Positions 56,928 to 64,000 of a stretch of 64,000 nt of DNA are shown piece by piece. Numbering within the stretch: position 1 is the stretch's first letter; every line of letters starts with the position of its first letter. Under the pieces are notes generated by a model. That model did not search any database, was not told the origin of the DNA, and saw only the letters and a list, made by a program, of their open reading frames with translations. Position numbers and translations under genes: made by a program. Origin of the DNA: JAWKJY01 sp041393535 (lineage in GTDB: Bacteria > Actinomycetota > Thermoleophilia > Gaiellales > Gaiellaceae); assembly GCA_041393535.1 (NCBI GenBank), contig JAWKJY010000001.1:248001-312000 (forward strand), read 5' to 3'.

Positions 56928-58938
56928 GCGGGCGGCGCGCGCCGCCGAGCTGCGCGCCCTGCTCGAGCACCACGCGTACCGCTACTACGTCCTCGACGCG
57001 CCCGAGATCGCCGACGCGGAGTACGACGCGCTGTACGACGAGCTCGTCCGCCTCGAGGAGGCCGAGCCCGGCCTCCGCACCCCGGGCTCCCCGACGACGC
57101 GCGTCGGGGCGCCGCCCTCCGATCGCTTCCGGAAGGTCGACCACGTCAGCCCGATGGGCTCGCTCGAGAAGGTGACGACGGACGAGGCGCTCGCCAAGTG
57201 GGCGGACGACGTCCGCAAGCGCCTCGACTCCGACGAGCCCGTCGCCTACGTGACGGAGCCGAAGATCGACGGCTCGGCCGTGTCGCTCGTCTACGAGCGC
57301 GGCGTGCTGGTGCGCGGCGCGACGCGGGGCGACGGCGTCCGCGGCGAGGACGTCACGGCGAACCTGCGGACGATCCGGGCGATTCCGCTGGCGCTGCGCC
57401 TGCCGCCGGGCGAGGAGCCGCCGGAGCTGCTCGAGGTGCGCGGCGAGGTCTACTTCCCGGCCGACGCGTTCCGGCGCTTCAACGAGCGGCAGGTCGCCGA
57501 GGGGAAGCCGCCCGCCCCGAACGCTCGCAACGCCGCGGCCGGGTCGCTCCGCCAGCTCGACCCGACGGTGACGGCGCAGCGCGAGCTGTCGATCTGGGTC
57601 TCCGGCCTCGGCTACCGCGCCGGCGTGCCCGTCGACGGCCAGCACGCCGGCCTCGGCTGGCTGCGCGAGCGCGGCTTCCGCACGAACCCGCGCGCGGCCC
57701 GGCACGAGTCGATCGAGGAGGTCGCCGCCGCGATCGCCGCGTGGGAGCGCGACCGCCCCGACCTCGACTACGAGATCGACGGCGTCGTGGTCAAGGTCGA
57801 CGCGTACGAGCAGCAGGACCGGCTCGGCTCCCTGCACGAGCGGCCGCGCTGGGCGCGCGCCTACAAGTGGGCGCCGGGGCAGGCCGAGACGACGCTGCGG
57901 CGGATCCACATCCGCGTCGGCCGCACGGGCGCCCTCAACCCCTGGGCGGAGCTCGAGCCCGTGGTCGTAGGCGGTGTGACGGTCACGAGCGCGACGCTGC
58001 ACAACGAGGAGGACATCAACCGCAAGGACATCCGCGAGGGCGATCGCGTCGTCGTCCAGCGGGCGGGCGACGTGATCCCGCAGGTCGTCGGTCCGGTGCT
58101 GCCGCACGCGCCCGGCACGGTGCCGTTCCGGATGCCCGGGTCGTGCCCGCTGTGCGGCGTGCCGGTCGTGAAGCCCGAGGGCGAGGTGATGCACCGCTGC
58201 CCGAACCCGCGCTGCGAGTCGCGGGGGCTCGAGACGCTGATCCACTGGGTGGGCGCGGCGATGGACATCGAGGGCGTCGGCGAGCAGTTCGTGCGCCGCC
58301 TCTGGGCCGAGGGCCTGCTCCGCTCGATGCCCGACCTGTACCGGATCGGGGTGGACGACCTGACGCGCCTGGACGGCTACGGCGAGGTCTCGGCGGCCAA
58401 GGCGATCGAGGCGATCGAACGCTCCAAGGGGCAGCCGTTCCACCGTGTCCTGTTCGGTCTCAACATCCCGAACGTCGGCTGGGTGATGGCGCAGGCGGTC
58501 GCGCGCCACTTCGGCTCGATCGAGCGGCTGGCGGCGGCGACGCCGGAGCAGATCCAGGAGGTGGACGGCGTCGGGCCCGACCGGGCCGAGTCGATCGCCG
58601 AGTGGTTCGCCGACCAGGAGAACCGGCGGCTCGTCGACGAGCTGCGCGCGCTCGGCGTTCGGGTCGAGCTCGACGAGTCGGAGCGGCCGGTCGAGGGCCC
58701 GCTCAGCGGGCGGACGTACGTGATCACCGGGACGCTGGCCGGCTGGTCGCGCGAGCAGGCGCGCGAGGCGCTCGAGCGCCTCGGCGCGAAGGTGACTGAC
58801 TCGGTGTCGAAGCGGACGTCCGCCGTCGTCGTGGGCGAGAGCCCGGGGTCGAAGTTCGAGAAGGCGGCAAAGCTCGGCGTCGAGGTCCTCGACGAGGCCG
58901 CGTTCGGTCGCCTGCTCGCCGGCGACGCGTCGGACTGA
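56917..58938 (+). CDS. ligA: NAD-dependent DNA ligase LigA
   Basis: The 673-residue enzyme is complete: Ia domain with YYVLDAPEIADAEYDALY, the adenylation lysine Lys116 in EPKIDGSAVSL, the OB fold, the zinc finger (CPLCGVPVV and CPNPRCES), helix-hairpin-helix repeats and a C-terminal BRCT (GRTYVITGTLAGWSREQARE). It seals nicks in replication and repair. Confidence 0.98.
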   Translation: MSSERAARAAELRALLEHHAYRYYVLDAPEIADAEYDALYDELVRLEEAEPGLRTPGSPTTRVGAPPSDRFRKVDHVSPMGSLEKVTTDEALAKWADDVRKRLDSDEPVAYVTEPKIDGSAVSLVYERGVLVRGATRGDGVRGEDVTANLRTIRAIPLALRLPPGEEPPELLEVRGEVYFPADAFRRFNERQVAEGKPPAPNARNAAAGSLRQLDPTVTAQRELSIWVSGLGYRAGVPVDGQHAGLGWLRERGFRTNPRAARHESIEEVAAAIAAWERDRPDLDYEIDGVVVKVDAYEQQDRLGSLHERPRWARAYKWAPGQAETTLRRIHIRVGRTGALNPWAELEPVVVGGVTVTSATLHNEEDINRKDIREGDRVVVQRAGDVIPQVVGPVLPHAPGTVPFRMPGSCPLCGVPVVKPEGEVMHRCPNPRCESRGLETLIHWVGAAMDIEGVGEQFVRRLWAEGLLRSMPDLYRIGVDDLTRLDGYGEVSAAKAIEAIERSKGQPFHRVLFGLNIPNVGWVMAQAVARHFGSIERLAAATPEQIQEVDGVGPDRAESIAEWFADQENRRLVDELRALGVRVELDESERPVEGPLSGRTYVITGTLAGWSREQAREALERLGAKVTDSVSKRTSAVVVGESPGSKFEKAAKLGVEVLDEAAFGRLLAGDASD

Positions 58939-58962
58939 CGGCTGCGCGCCGGCGCGCGCGAG

Positions 58963-60193
58963 CTAGTCGGCCGCGAGCAGCGCCGCGAAGCGATCCTGCG
59001 CGGCGCGAGCCGCCGAGGCGGGCACCGGGGAGCCGTTCATGACGATCGCGAAGACGTAGCGGTCGCCGACGTAGCCGGCGAGGGCGGAGGCGGCGTTGGT
59101 CGTCCCGGTCTTGGCGTGCACGCGGCCGCGCGTCGGGGCGGCGCCCATCCGCGACGAGAGCGTGCCGTTGACGCCGGCGATGGCGAGCGAATCGAAGAAG
59201 ACCCGCCGCAGCTCGGCGTCCTCGCGGGCCGTGACGAGGATCGACGCGAGCGCCGTGGCGGTCAGGCGGTCCTTGCGCGAGAGCCCCGATCCGTCGACGA
59301 TCCGCACGCCGTCGAGGTCGATCTCGATCTCCTCGAGCACGCGCCGCACGACGCGCGCGCCCGCGGCGGTCGTCCCCCGTTGCGTCACGTGCGCCCCGAG
59401 CAGCTTCAGCAGCGTCTCCGCCACGAAGTTGTCGCTGTCCGTGTTCATCTCCTCGACGAGCGCGGTCAGGGGCGGCGAGGCGACCCGTCCGAGGAACGCG
59501 ACCGCCTCGGGATCGTCGGGCGTCCCGACCCGGGGCGCCCGGCGATCGTCAGGCCCGCGGCCTCGAGCGCGTCGTCGAACGCGCGCGCGGCGGCCAGCGC
59601 CGGGGTGCGGGTGACGGCGCCGTTCACGACCGCCCGGTCGACGACGAGGGCGGACAGGGGCGGTGACTCGTTCAGGTAGAAGGACGGCTTCCAGCCGGGC
59701 GCCGTCCGCGTCCGGTCGAAGTAGGACTCGTCGCCGACGACCGAGCCGGTGACCCGCCGGATGCCGAGCCCTCGCACCTGGCGCGCCAGGCGGCGGAGGT
59801 CGTCCCGGCCGAGGTCGGGATCGCCCTTCCCTTCAGGAAGACGTCGCCGCGCCACGTGTCCCCGTCGAGCGTGCCCTCGCCGAGCACGAGGGTCTCCGTC
59901 CGGAAGGTCGGCCCGAGCTGCTCGAGCGCGGCGAGCGAGACCGTCAGCTTCTCCGTCGACGCGGGCTCGAGCGGCAGGTCGGCGTTCTGGTCGAAGACCA
60001 CTTCGCCGGTCGCGAGGTCGATCGCGACGGCGCCCGTGAGGGCGCGGGAGAGGCCGTCACCGGCGAGCGCGCGCGACAGGCTCGCCGGCGTCGGCGCGGC
60101 GACGGCGCCGGTGACGCCCGCCGCGAGGAGGGCGAGCGCCGCCGCGAGCGCCGCGGCGGGCCGGCGGAGTCGGTGCGGGAGGGCGAGGCGCAT
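58963..60193 (-). CDS. dacB: D-alanyl-D-alanine carboxypeptidase/endopeptidase, PBP4 (DacB) type, two frameshifts
   Basis: All three penicillin-binding motifs are present: Ser79-Thr-Glu-Lys82 (EPASTEKL), SDN in NTDSDNFVAE, and KTG in VHAKTGTTNAAS. A signal peptide or anchor lies at about 10-33. The gene is split by two missing bases, at 59829-59831 (GGGKG region) and 59538-59540 (TIAGAPRVG region); corrected it has about 410 residues, with the large insert domain between motifs 1 and 2 that is typical of PBP4. It cleaves peptide cross-links or terminal D-Ala in peptidoglycan. It follows the 3D-domain gene by about 70 bases on the same strand. Confidence 0.88.
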
Positions 60194-60264
60194 CGTGCGT
60201 GCGGGCGTGCCCGGACAGCGTAGGCGCTCGGGGAGGACGGCGCGGGAGGTCCGTCGCGGCGGCA

Positions 60265-61390
60265 TCAGTCGTAGACCACGATCGTCACGGTGCGGCGACC
60301 CCACTGGAGCGCCTCCTCCACGGTCGGCACCCAGATGTCGATGATGTTCCCGTGGATCGCGCCGCCCGTGTCGGCGGCGACCCCCTCGCCGTAGCCGGGC
60401 ACGTAGATCCGCGACCCGAGCGGGATCACCGACGGGTCCGTGGCGATGATCCCGTGACGGGTCTGGACGCCGGTCGCGGTCGTCCCGTGGATCGCATAGG
60501 CGGTCACCTCGACGACCAGCGTCCGGCCGCCGGGCGGCGCGTCGCCGGGCGGGGTGGGGCGGGGGCGGGCGCGGGCGTCGGGCCGGCGCCGCGGCGGCCT
60601 GCGGCTTCCGCGGGCGCCCCGGCCGGAGGGCGGAGCCGGACGGGGCGGACGGCGGCGGCGCGGCGGCCGCGTTGATCGCCGCGGCCCGCTCCTCGGCCTC
60701 GACGGCGAGCCGCGAGAGCCGGTCGATCTCCGCGGCGTTCAGCCGCTGCTCCCGCCGGAGCGAGGCGAGGTAGCCGGCCCGCTCCGTGCGCGCGCGCTCC
60801 AGCCCCTGCTCCGCCGCCTGGGCGTCGCCGACGAGCGCGCTCACCTCCCGTCGCCGCGTCTCGAGGGCGCGGTTCGCCTCGGCCAGCGACCGCCTCGCGT
60901 CCCCGAGCTGGGCGAGGATCGCGTCGTCCTGCTCCGCGAGCCGGCGCAGGCCGTCGATCGTGTCGAGCGCGTCGTCCAGCGAGTCCGCGCCGAGGAGGAT
61001 CGAGAGCGCGTCCGGCTCGCCCTCGACGTAGAGCGCGCGCAGCCGCTGCTCGAGCAGGCGCTGCGCCGTCCGCTGGGCGCGGCGCGCGCCGTCGAGCCGC
61101 TGGCGCGACACCACCTGCGCGTCGCGGATCGAGTCCAGGCGCGAGGCGAGCGTCTCCGCCCGGTCTCGCGCCCGCGCGAGGCGCGCCTCGAGCGAGAGGA
61201 GGTCCTGGACGGCCTGGGCCTCGGCGTCGCTCAGCCGCGTGTTCTCGGACCCGAGCGAGTCGGCCCTCGTCCGGAGGGTGTCGGGGTCGTCGGCGTGGGC
61301 GGCTGATCCGGCGACGAGGGCGACCGCGATGGCGGCCGAGAGGAGCAGCACGCGCCGCACCGGACGCGGAGGTGCGAGACGCGCGTCCAC
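60265..61390 (-). CDS. secreted coiled-coil protein with C-terminal 3D domain (RpfB/MltA-like fold), frameshifted in linker
   Basis: A signal peptide (about residues 12-32) precedes about 210 residues of coiled coil (LRTRADSLGSENTRLSDAEA, LLEQRLRALYVEGEPDALSI), a Pro/Ala linker, and a C-terminal 3D domain of about 80 residues (GIIATDPSVIPLGSRIYVPG, GVAADTGGAIHGNIIDIWVP) with the three conserved Asp. Coiled coil and 3D lie in different frames; at least one, probably two, single-base errors fall in the GC-rich linker at 60540-60650. The 3D fold occurs in lytic transglycosylase-like enzymes that act on peptidoglycan. TACCCT lies nine bases before GTG 61390. Confidence 0.8.
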
Positions 61391-61479
61391 GGCCCGTCGA
61401 GGGTAGCAGGAGCCCGTCGAGCGCCAGCGTCGCGCCGGGCGGAACACCACTGATTCGCACCGTCGCGGGCGGTTCCTGC

Positions 61480-61508
61480 TTGCCCACGTCCCCTCCGGTT
61501 GCTATCGT
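61480..61508 (+). promoter_or_regulatory. promoter for NlpC/P60 gene
   Basis: TTGCCC (61480-61485) and TATCGT (61503-61508) are 17 bases apart. The leader of about 70 bases is too short for a ydaO-type riboswitch and shows no strong structure. Confidence 0.55.
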
Positions 61509-61583
61509 CCCCGCCTACGCCGGGGTCATCGCTGGCCCCACCTGCCGCAGGTCGTCGGCCCACGTTGCCGGCAATTGCACCTG

Positions 61584-62792
61584 ATGACGAAGCGACAGGC
61601 TCTCATCCCCCTTCTGCTCGCCGGCCTGATCGGCGCCCTGGTGTTCGCCGGTGCCGGCACCTCGACGCCGGCGGAGGAGATCGAGCGGAAGCAGGGCGAG
61701 GCGCAGCAGATCCTCCAGCAGATCGAGGAGCTCGACCACTCGCTCGGCGCCGCCGTCGAGGCGTACAACGGGGCGAACTTCCGGCTCAAGCAGCTCGACG
61801 AGCAGCTCGCGGTCGCGGAGCGGCGCCTGAAGATCGCCAAGCGCGACTTCGGCGTCTCCCAGCGCCGGCTCGAGCAGCGGGTCGTGGCGCTGTACAAGTC
61901 CGAGGACGCGGGCACGCTCGAGGTCATCCTCGGCGCCGCGGACCTGAACGACCTGCTCGACCGGGTCGACACCGTCAAGCGCGTCTCCGAGCAGGACACG
62001 GAGATCGTCGGCGAGGTGCGCGACGCCCGTGTCGACATGGCCAAGACGGAGCGCCAGCTCGAGAAGGCGCTGGCGGAGCAGAAGACGATCGTCGCCGAGC
62101 GCGAGCAGCGCAAGGAGGAGATCGAGCGCAAGCTCGCCGAGCGCGAGGACCTGCTCGTGTCCGTCCGGGGCGAGATCGAGCAGCTGAAGGTCGAGGAGGC
62201 CCAGCGCCAGGAGGAGCTCCGCCGCCAGGCCCTCGCGCGCCTCGAGGAGCAGCAGCGAGCCGCCCAGGCAGCCCTCGACGCCGCCGGCTCCGAGCGCACC
62301 GCGCCGACCGCGCCGCGCGACAACGGCACGCCCTCGGGCGGGGCCGATCGGCCAGCCGCCTCGCCCTCGCCCTCGCCGTCGCCCTCCCCGGCGCCGTCGC
62401 CCCAGCCCTCGTCCGACTCGTCGAGCGCGCCGGCGGCCAAGTACGGCGGCGTCGTCGGCATCGCGATGCAGTACCTCGGCGTCCCGTACGTCTGGGGCGG
62501 CGCCTCGCCGAGCGGGTTCGACTGCTCCGGCCTCGCGATGTACGTCTACGCGCAGGTGGGCGTCTCGCTGCCCCACTACGCGGCGGCACAGTACAACTAC
62601 GGCGTCCCGGTCTCGCGCGACCAGCTCCAGCCCGGCGACCTCGTCTTCTTCAACGGGCTCGGGCACATGGGCATCTACATCGGCGGCGGCCAGTTCATCC
62701 ACGCGCCGCACACCGGGGACGTCGTGAAGATCTCGAGCCTCAGCGACTCCTGGTACGCGTCGACCTGGGTCGGCGCCCGCCGGATCGTCTAG
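61584..62792 (+). CDS. secreted coiled-coil NlpC/P60 peptidoglycan endopeptidase
   Basis: The 402-residue protein has a signal peptide (about 6-27), a coiled coil of about 210 residues (IERKQGEAQQILQQIEELDH and on), a Ser/Pro-rich linker (PSPSPSPSPAPSPQPSS) and a C-terminal NlpC/P60 domain with Cys314 (FDCSGL), His361 (GHMGIYIG) and His373 (FIHAPHTG). It should cut D-Glu/diaminopimelate bonds in peptidoglycan; the coiled coil resembles regulated daughter-cell-separating hydrolases (RipA/CwlO type). ATG 61584 is preferred; TTG 61575 is in frame. It is divergent from the 3D-domain gene, which has the same coiled-coil-linker-enzyme plan. Confidence 0.93.
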   Translation: MTKRQALIPLLLAGLIGALVFAGAGTSTPAEEIERKQGEAQQILQQIEELDHSLGAAVEAYNGANFRLKQLDEQLAVAERRLKIAKRDFGVSQRRLEQRVVALYKSEDAGTLEVILGAADLNDLLDRVDTVKRVSEQDTEIVGEVRDARVDMAKTERQLEKALAEQKTIVAEREQRKEEIERKLAEREDLLVSVRGEIEQLKVEEAQRQEELRRQALARLEEQQRAAQAALDAAGSERTAPTAPRDNGTPSGGADRPAASPSPSPSPSPAPSPQPSSDSSSAPAAKYGGVVGIAMQYLGVPYVWGGASPSGFDCSGLAMYVYAQVGVSLPHYAAAQYNYGVPVSRDQLQPGDLVFFNGLGHMGIYIGGGQFIHAPHTGDVVKISSLSDSWYASTWVGARRIV

Positions 62793-62859
62793 CGCCGCCC
62801 GGGAGGGAACGGCCCCGTGGCGGCGAACGACGCTGCCCGCGGACTACGCTGGAACCCAC

Positions 62860-63699
62860 GTGCGCACGATCTGGAACGGCTCCCTCAGCTTCGGTCTCGT
62901 CTCGATCCCCGTCGGGCTCGCCGTCGCGCAGCAGCGGCAGGAGGTCAGCTTCAAGACCCTCCACCGCGAGTGCGGCACGCCGATCAAGCAGCGGCGCTAC
63001 TGCCCGACGCACGACCGGGAGGTCGAGGCGGACGAGCTCGTCAAGGGCTGGGAGTTCGCCAAGGGGCAGTACGTCGTCGTCGAGGACGGCGACCTCGAGG
63101 CGATCGAGCTCGAGCGGTCGCGGTCGATCGAGCTGGTGCGGTTCGTCCGGCTGGAGGAGGTCGACCCGATCTACTTCGACCGGGCCTACTACCTCGCGCC
63201 CGCCAGCGACGTCGTCGCCCGGCGGCCCTACGCGCTCTTCCTGCGGGCGCTGCAGGAGACCTCGATGGCCGCGGTCGGCCGGTTCGTCCTCTGGAACAAG
63301 GAGAACCTGTGCCTCGTCCGCGCGGTCGACGACGCGCTGGTGCTCGAGCTCCTCTACTTCGCGGAGGACGTCAGGTCGCGCGCGGAGATCGCCGAGGCCG
63401 TCGGCGAGATCGACGTCAAGGAGCCGGAGCTGGTGATGGCGCGCCAGCTCGTCGAGAGCCTCGCCGGCCCCTTCGAGCCGACCGACTACGAGAACCGCCA
63501 CCGCCAGGCGATCAGGGCGATGCTCGAGGCGAAGGTCCGGGGCGAGCAGGTCGTCGTGCCGGCCGAGCCGCAGCCGACCGCGCCCGTCGTCGACCTGATG
63601 GAGGCGCTGCGCCAGAGCCTCGCCGCCGCCAAGGGCGATGCGCAGCCCGCGCCGGCGAAGCCCAAGCGCGCGAGCCGCAAGCGCGCCAGCGCGGGCTGA
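62860..63699 (+). CDS. ku: Ku protein (non-homologous end joining)
   Basis: The 279-residue protein matches bacterial Ku (MRTIWNGSLSFGLVSIPVGL, HRECGTPIKQRRYCPTHDRE, FDRAYYLAP, and LLYFAEDVR), with a Lys/Ala/Arg-rich C-terminal tail. The homodimer threads on to DNA ends and recruits LigD. No ligD is visible in the window. TACGCT lies nine bases before the GTG. A terminator hairpin follows at 63725. Confidence 0.96.
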   Translation: MRTIWNGSLSFGLVSIPVGLAVAQQRQEVSFKTLHRECGTPIKQRRYCPTHDREVEADELVKGWEFAKGQYVVVEDGDLEAIELERSRSIELVRFVRLEEVDPIYFDRAYYLAPASDVVARRPYALFLRALQETSMAAVGRFVLWNKENLCLVRAVDDALVLELLYFAEDVRSRAEIAEAVGEIDVKEPELVMARQLVESLAGPFEPTDYENRHRQAIRAMLEAKVRGEQVVVPAEPQPTAPVVDLMEALRQSLAAAKGDAQPAPAKPKRASRKRASAG

Positions 63700-63724
63700 G
63701 GCCCGAGGCCGCTTCCGGACGTGC

Positions 63725-63750
63725 CGAGGGCCGGGAGGCCCCGGCCCTCG
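63725..63750. terminator. bidirectional hairpin between Ku and small gene
   Basis: CGAGGGCCGG (63725-63734) and CCGGCCCTCG (63741-63750) form a perfect 10-bp stem with a six-base loop. It lies between the convergent stops of Ku and the 58-residue gene. It lacks a T run on either side. Confidence 0.55.
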
Positions 63751-63775
63751 ACGCGAGCAAGGCTGGTGCAGGCCG

Positions 63776-63952
63776 TCAGTCGTCGTCCGACGCGTCCCCG
63801 GGGGCGACGGCAGCCAGCTGCGCCGAGAAGAGGGTCTTGTCGATCCGTCCGTGGTAGACCGGGATCGACTCCGCGATGCAGACCCTGATCACCTCGTCCC
63901 GGTCGATCCCGAGCTCCTCCGCAAGCTCCTCCGGCGTGAGGTGATTGGCCAT
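63776..63952 (-). CDS. 58-residue protein of unknown function, helix-turn-helix-like
   Basis: The frame MANHLTPEELAEELGIDRDE and onwards has a perfect AGGAG ribosome-binding site six bases before the ATG. The first 45 residues look like a small helix-turn-helix (PEELAEELGIDRDEVIRVC, with IPVYHGRIDKTLF as a wing), and the end is acidic. I recognise no named family. It is convergent with Ku. It could be a small transcription factor or an adaptor. Confidence 0.65.
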   Translation of the reverse strand: MANHLTPEELAEELGIDRDEVIRVCIAESIPVYHGRIDKTLFSAQLAAVAPGDASDDD

Positions 63953-63975
63953 GGTCGCTCCTTTCTCCTGAGGAC

Positions 63976-64000
63976 GAAAAAGCCCGCCAGACTCAGCGAG
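63976..64000 (-). terminator. terminator tail at right edge (minus strand, incomplete)
   Basis: On the minus strand GGCGGGCTTTTTC reads like the 3' arm and T run of a Rho-independent terminator of a gene beyond the window. The 5' arm is not visible. Confidence 0.35.

Noticed and set aside
58944..58957. GCGCGCCGGCGCGC palindrome between ligA and dacB as a terminator
   Set aside because: A 14-base palindrome without loop or T run is common in such GC-rich DNA.
61509..61583. ydaO-type (cyclic di-AMP) riboswitch in front of the NlpC/P60 gene
   Set aside because: Such elements often precede cell-wall hydrolase genes in actinobacteria, but the leader here is only about 75 bases and lacks the expected conserved segments.

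Overview
The window is about 64 kb of very GC-rich DNA from a bacterium. Zinc-binding forms of L33, L36, S4 and S14, an actinobacterial-style RNA polymerase, a Ku gene, a soluble transhydrogenase and many GTG starts preceded directly by -10 hexamers point to Actinomycetota. The long RpoC and the combination of gene families suggest class Thermoleophilia (inference from general knowledge, not a phylogeny). One tRNA gene (tRNA-Met) is present. I see no CRISPR array, transposase, integrase or prophage module.

Layout. 1-5.4 kb: a minus-strand flavin/hydrolase operon (alpha/beta hydrolase, luciferase-like flavin monooxygenase, FAD-linked oxidase running off the left edge), then a small secreted protein and a cytochrome P450. 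5.4-15.1 kb: a membrane-anchored glycoside-hydrolase-like protein and a signalling block (lone receiver, membrane PAS kinase, giant GAF/PAS hybrid kinase, NarL-type regulator). 15.1-20.1 kb: lipoprotein, microprotein, SthA transhydrogenase, holin-like membrane protein, AarF/UbiB kinase and a universal stress protein. 20.2-54.7 kb: tRNA-Met, then one almost unbroken translation/transcription supercluster: rpmG-secE-nusG-rplKAJL-rpoBC, a reversed diguanylate cyclase gene, rpsLG-fusA-tuf, S10 operon, spc operon with secY-adk-map, and the alpha operon rpmJ-rpsMKD-rpoA-rplQ. 54.8-58.9 kb: an unknown gene divergent from truA-HAD phosphatase-ligA. 59-63 kb: a cell-envelope group (PBP4-type carboxypeptidase, 3D-domain protein, divergent NlpC/P60 endopeptidase). 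62.8-64 kb: Ku and a 58-residue unknown protein.

Sequence quality matters here. At least twenty reading-frame breaks occur, most of them one missing base in a run of three or more G or C. They hit indispensable genes (rpmJ, rpsM, rpoA, the tail of rpsC) as well as kinases and envelope genes. I read most of them as base-calling errors, and I give frame-corrected extents with the break positions. A run of up to 20 G between secE and nusG is also suspicious.

The main biological points are these. A recurrent -10 hexamer sits exactly 6 (sometimes 9) bases before the start codon, as expected for leaderless mRNAs. Long Ala/Glu/Pro-rich or Gly/Gln-rich extensions occur on several ribosomal proteins, including an H1-like basic tract in S17. 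There is a roughly 250-residue insert in the RpoC clamp, infA is absent from its common place and a 220-base leader lies there instead, and a diguanylate cyclase lies between rpoC and rpsL with overlapping divergent promoters. I did not find a clear new defence or mobile system.
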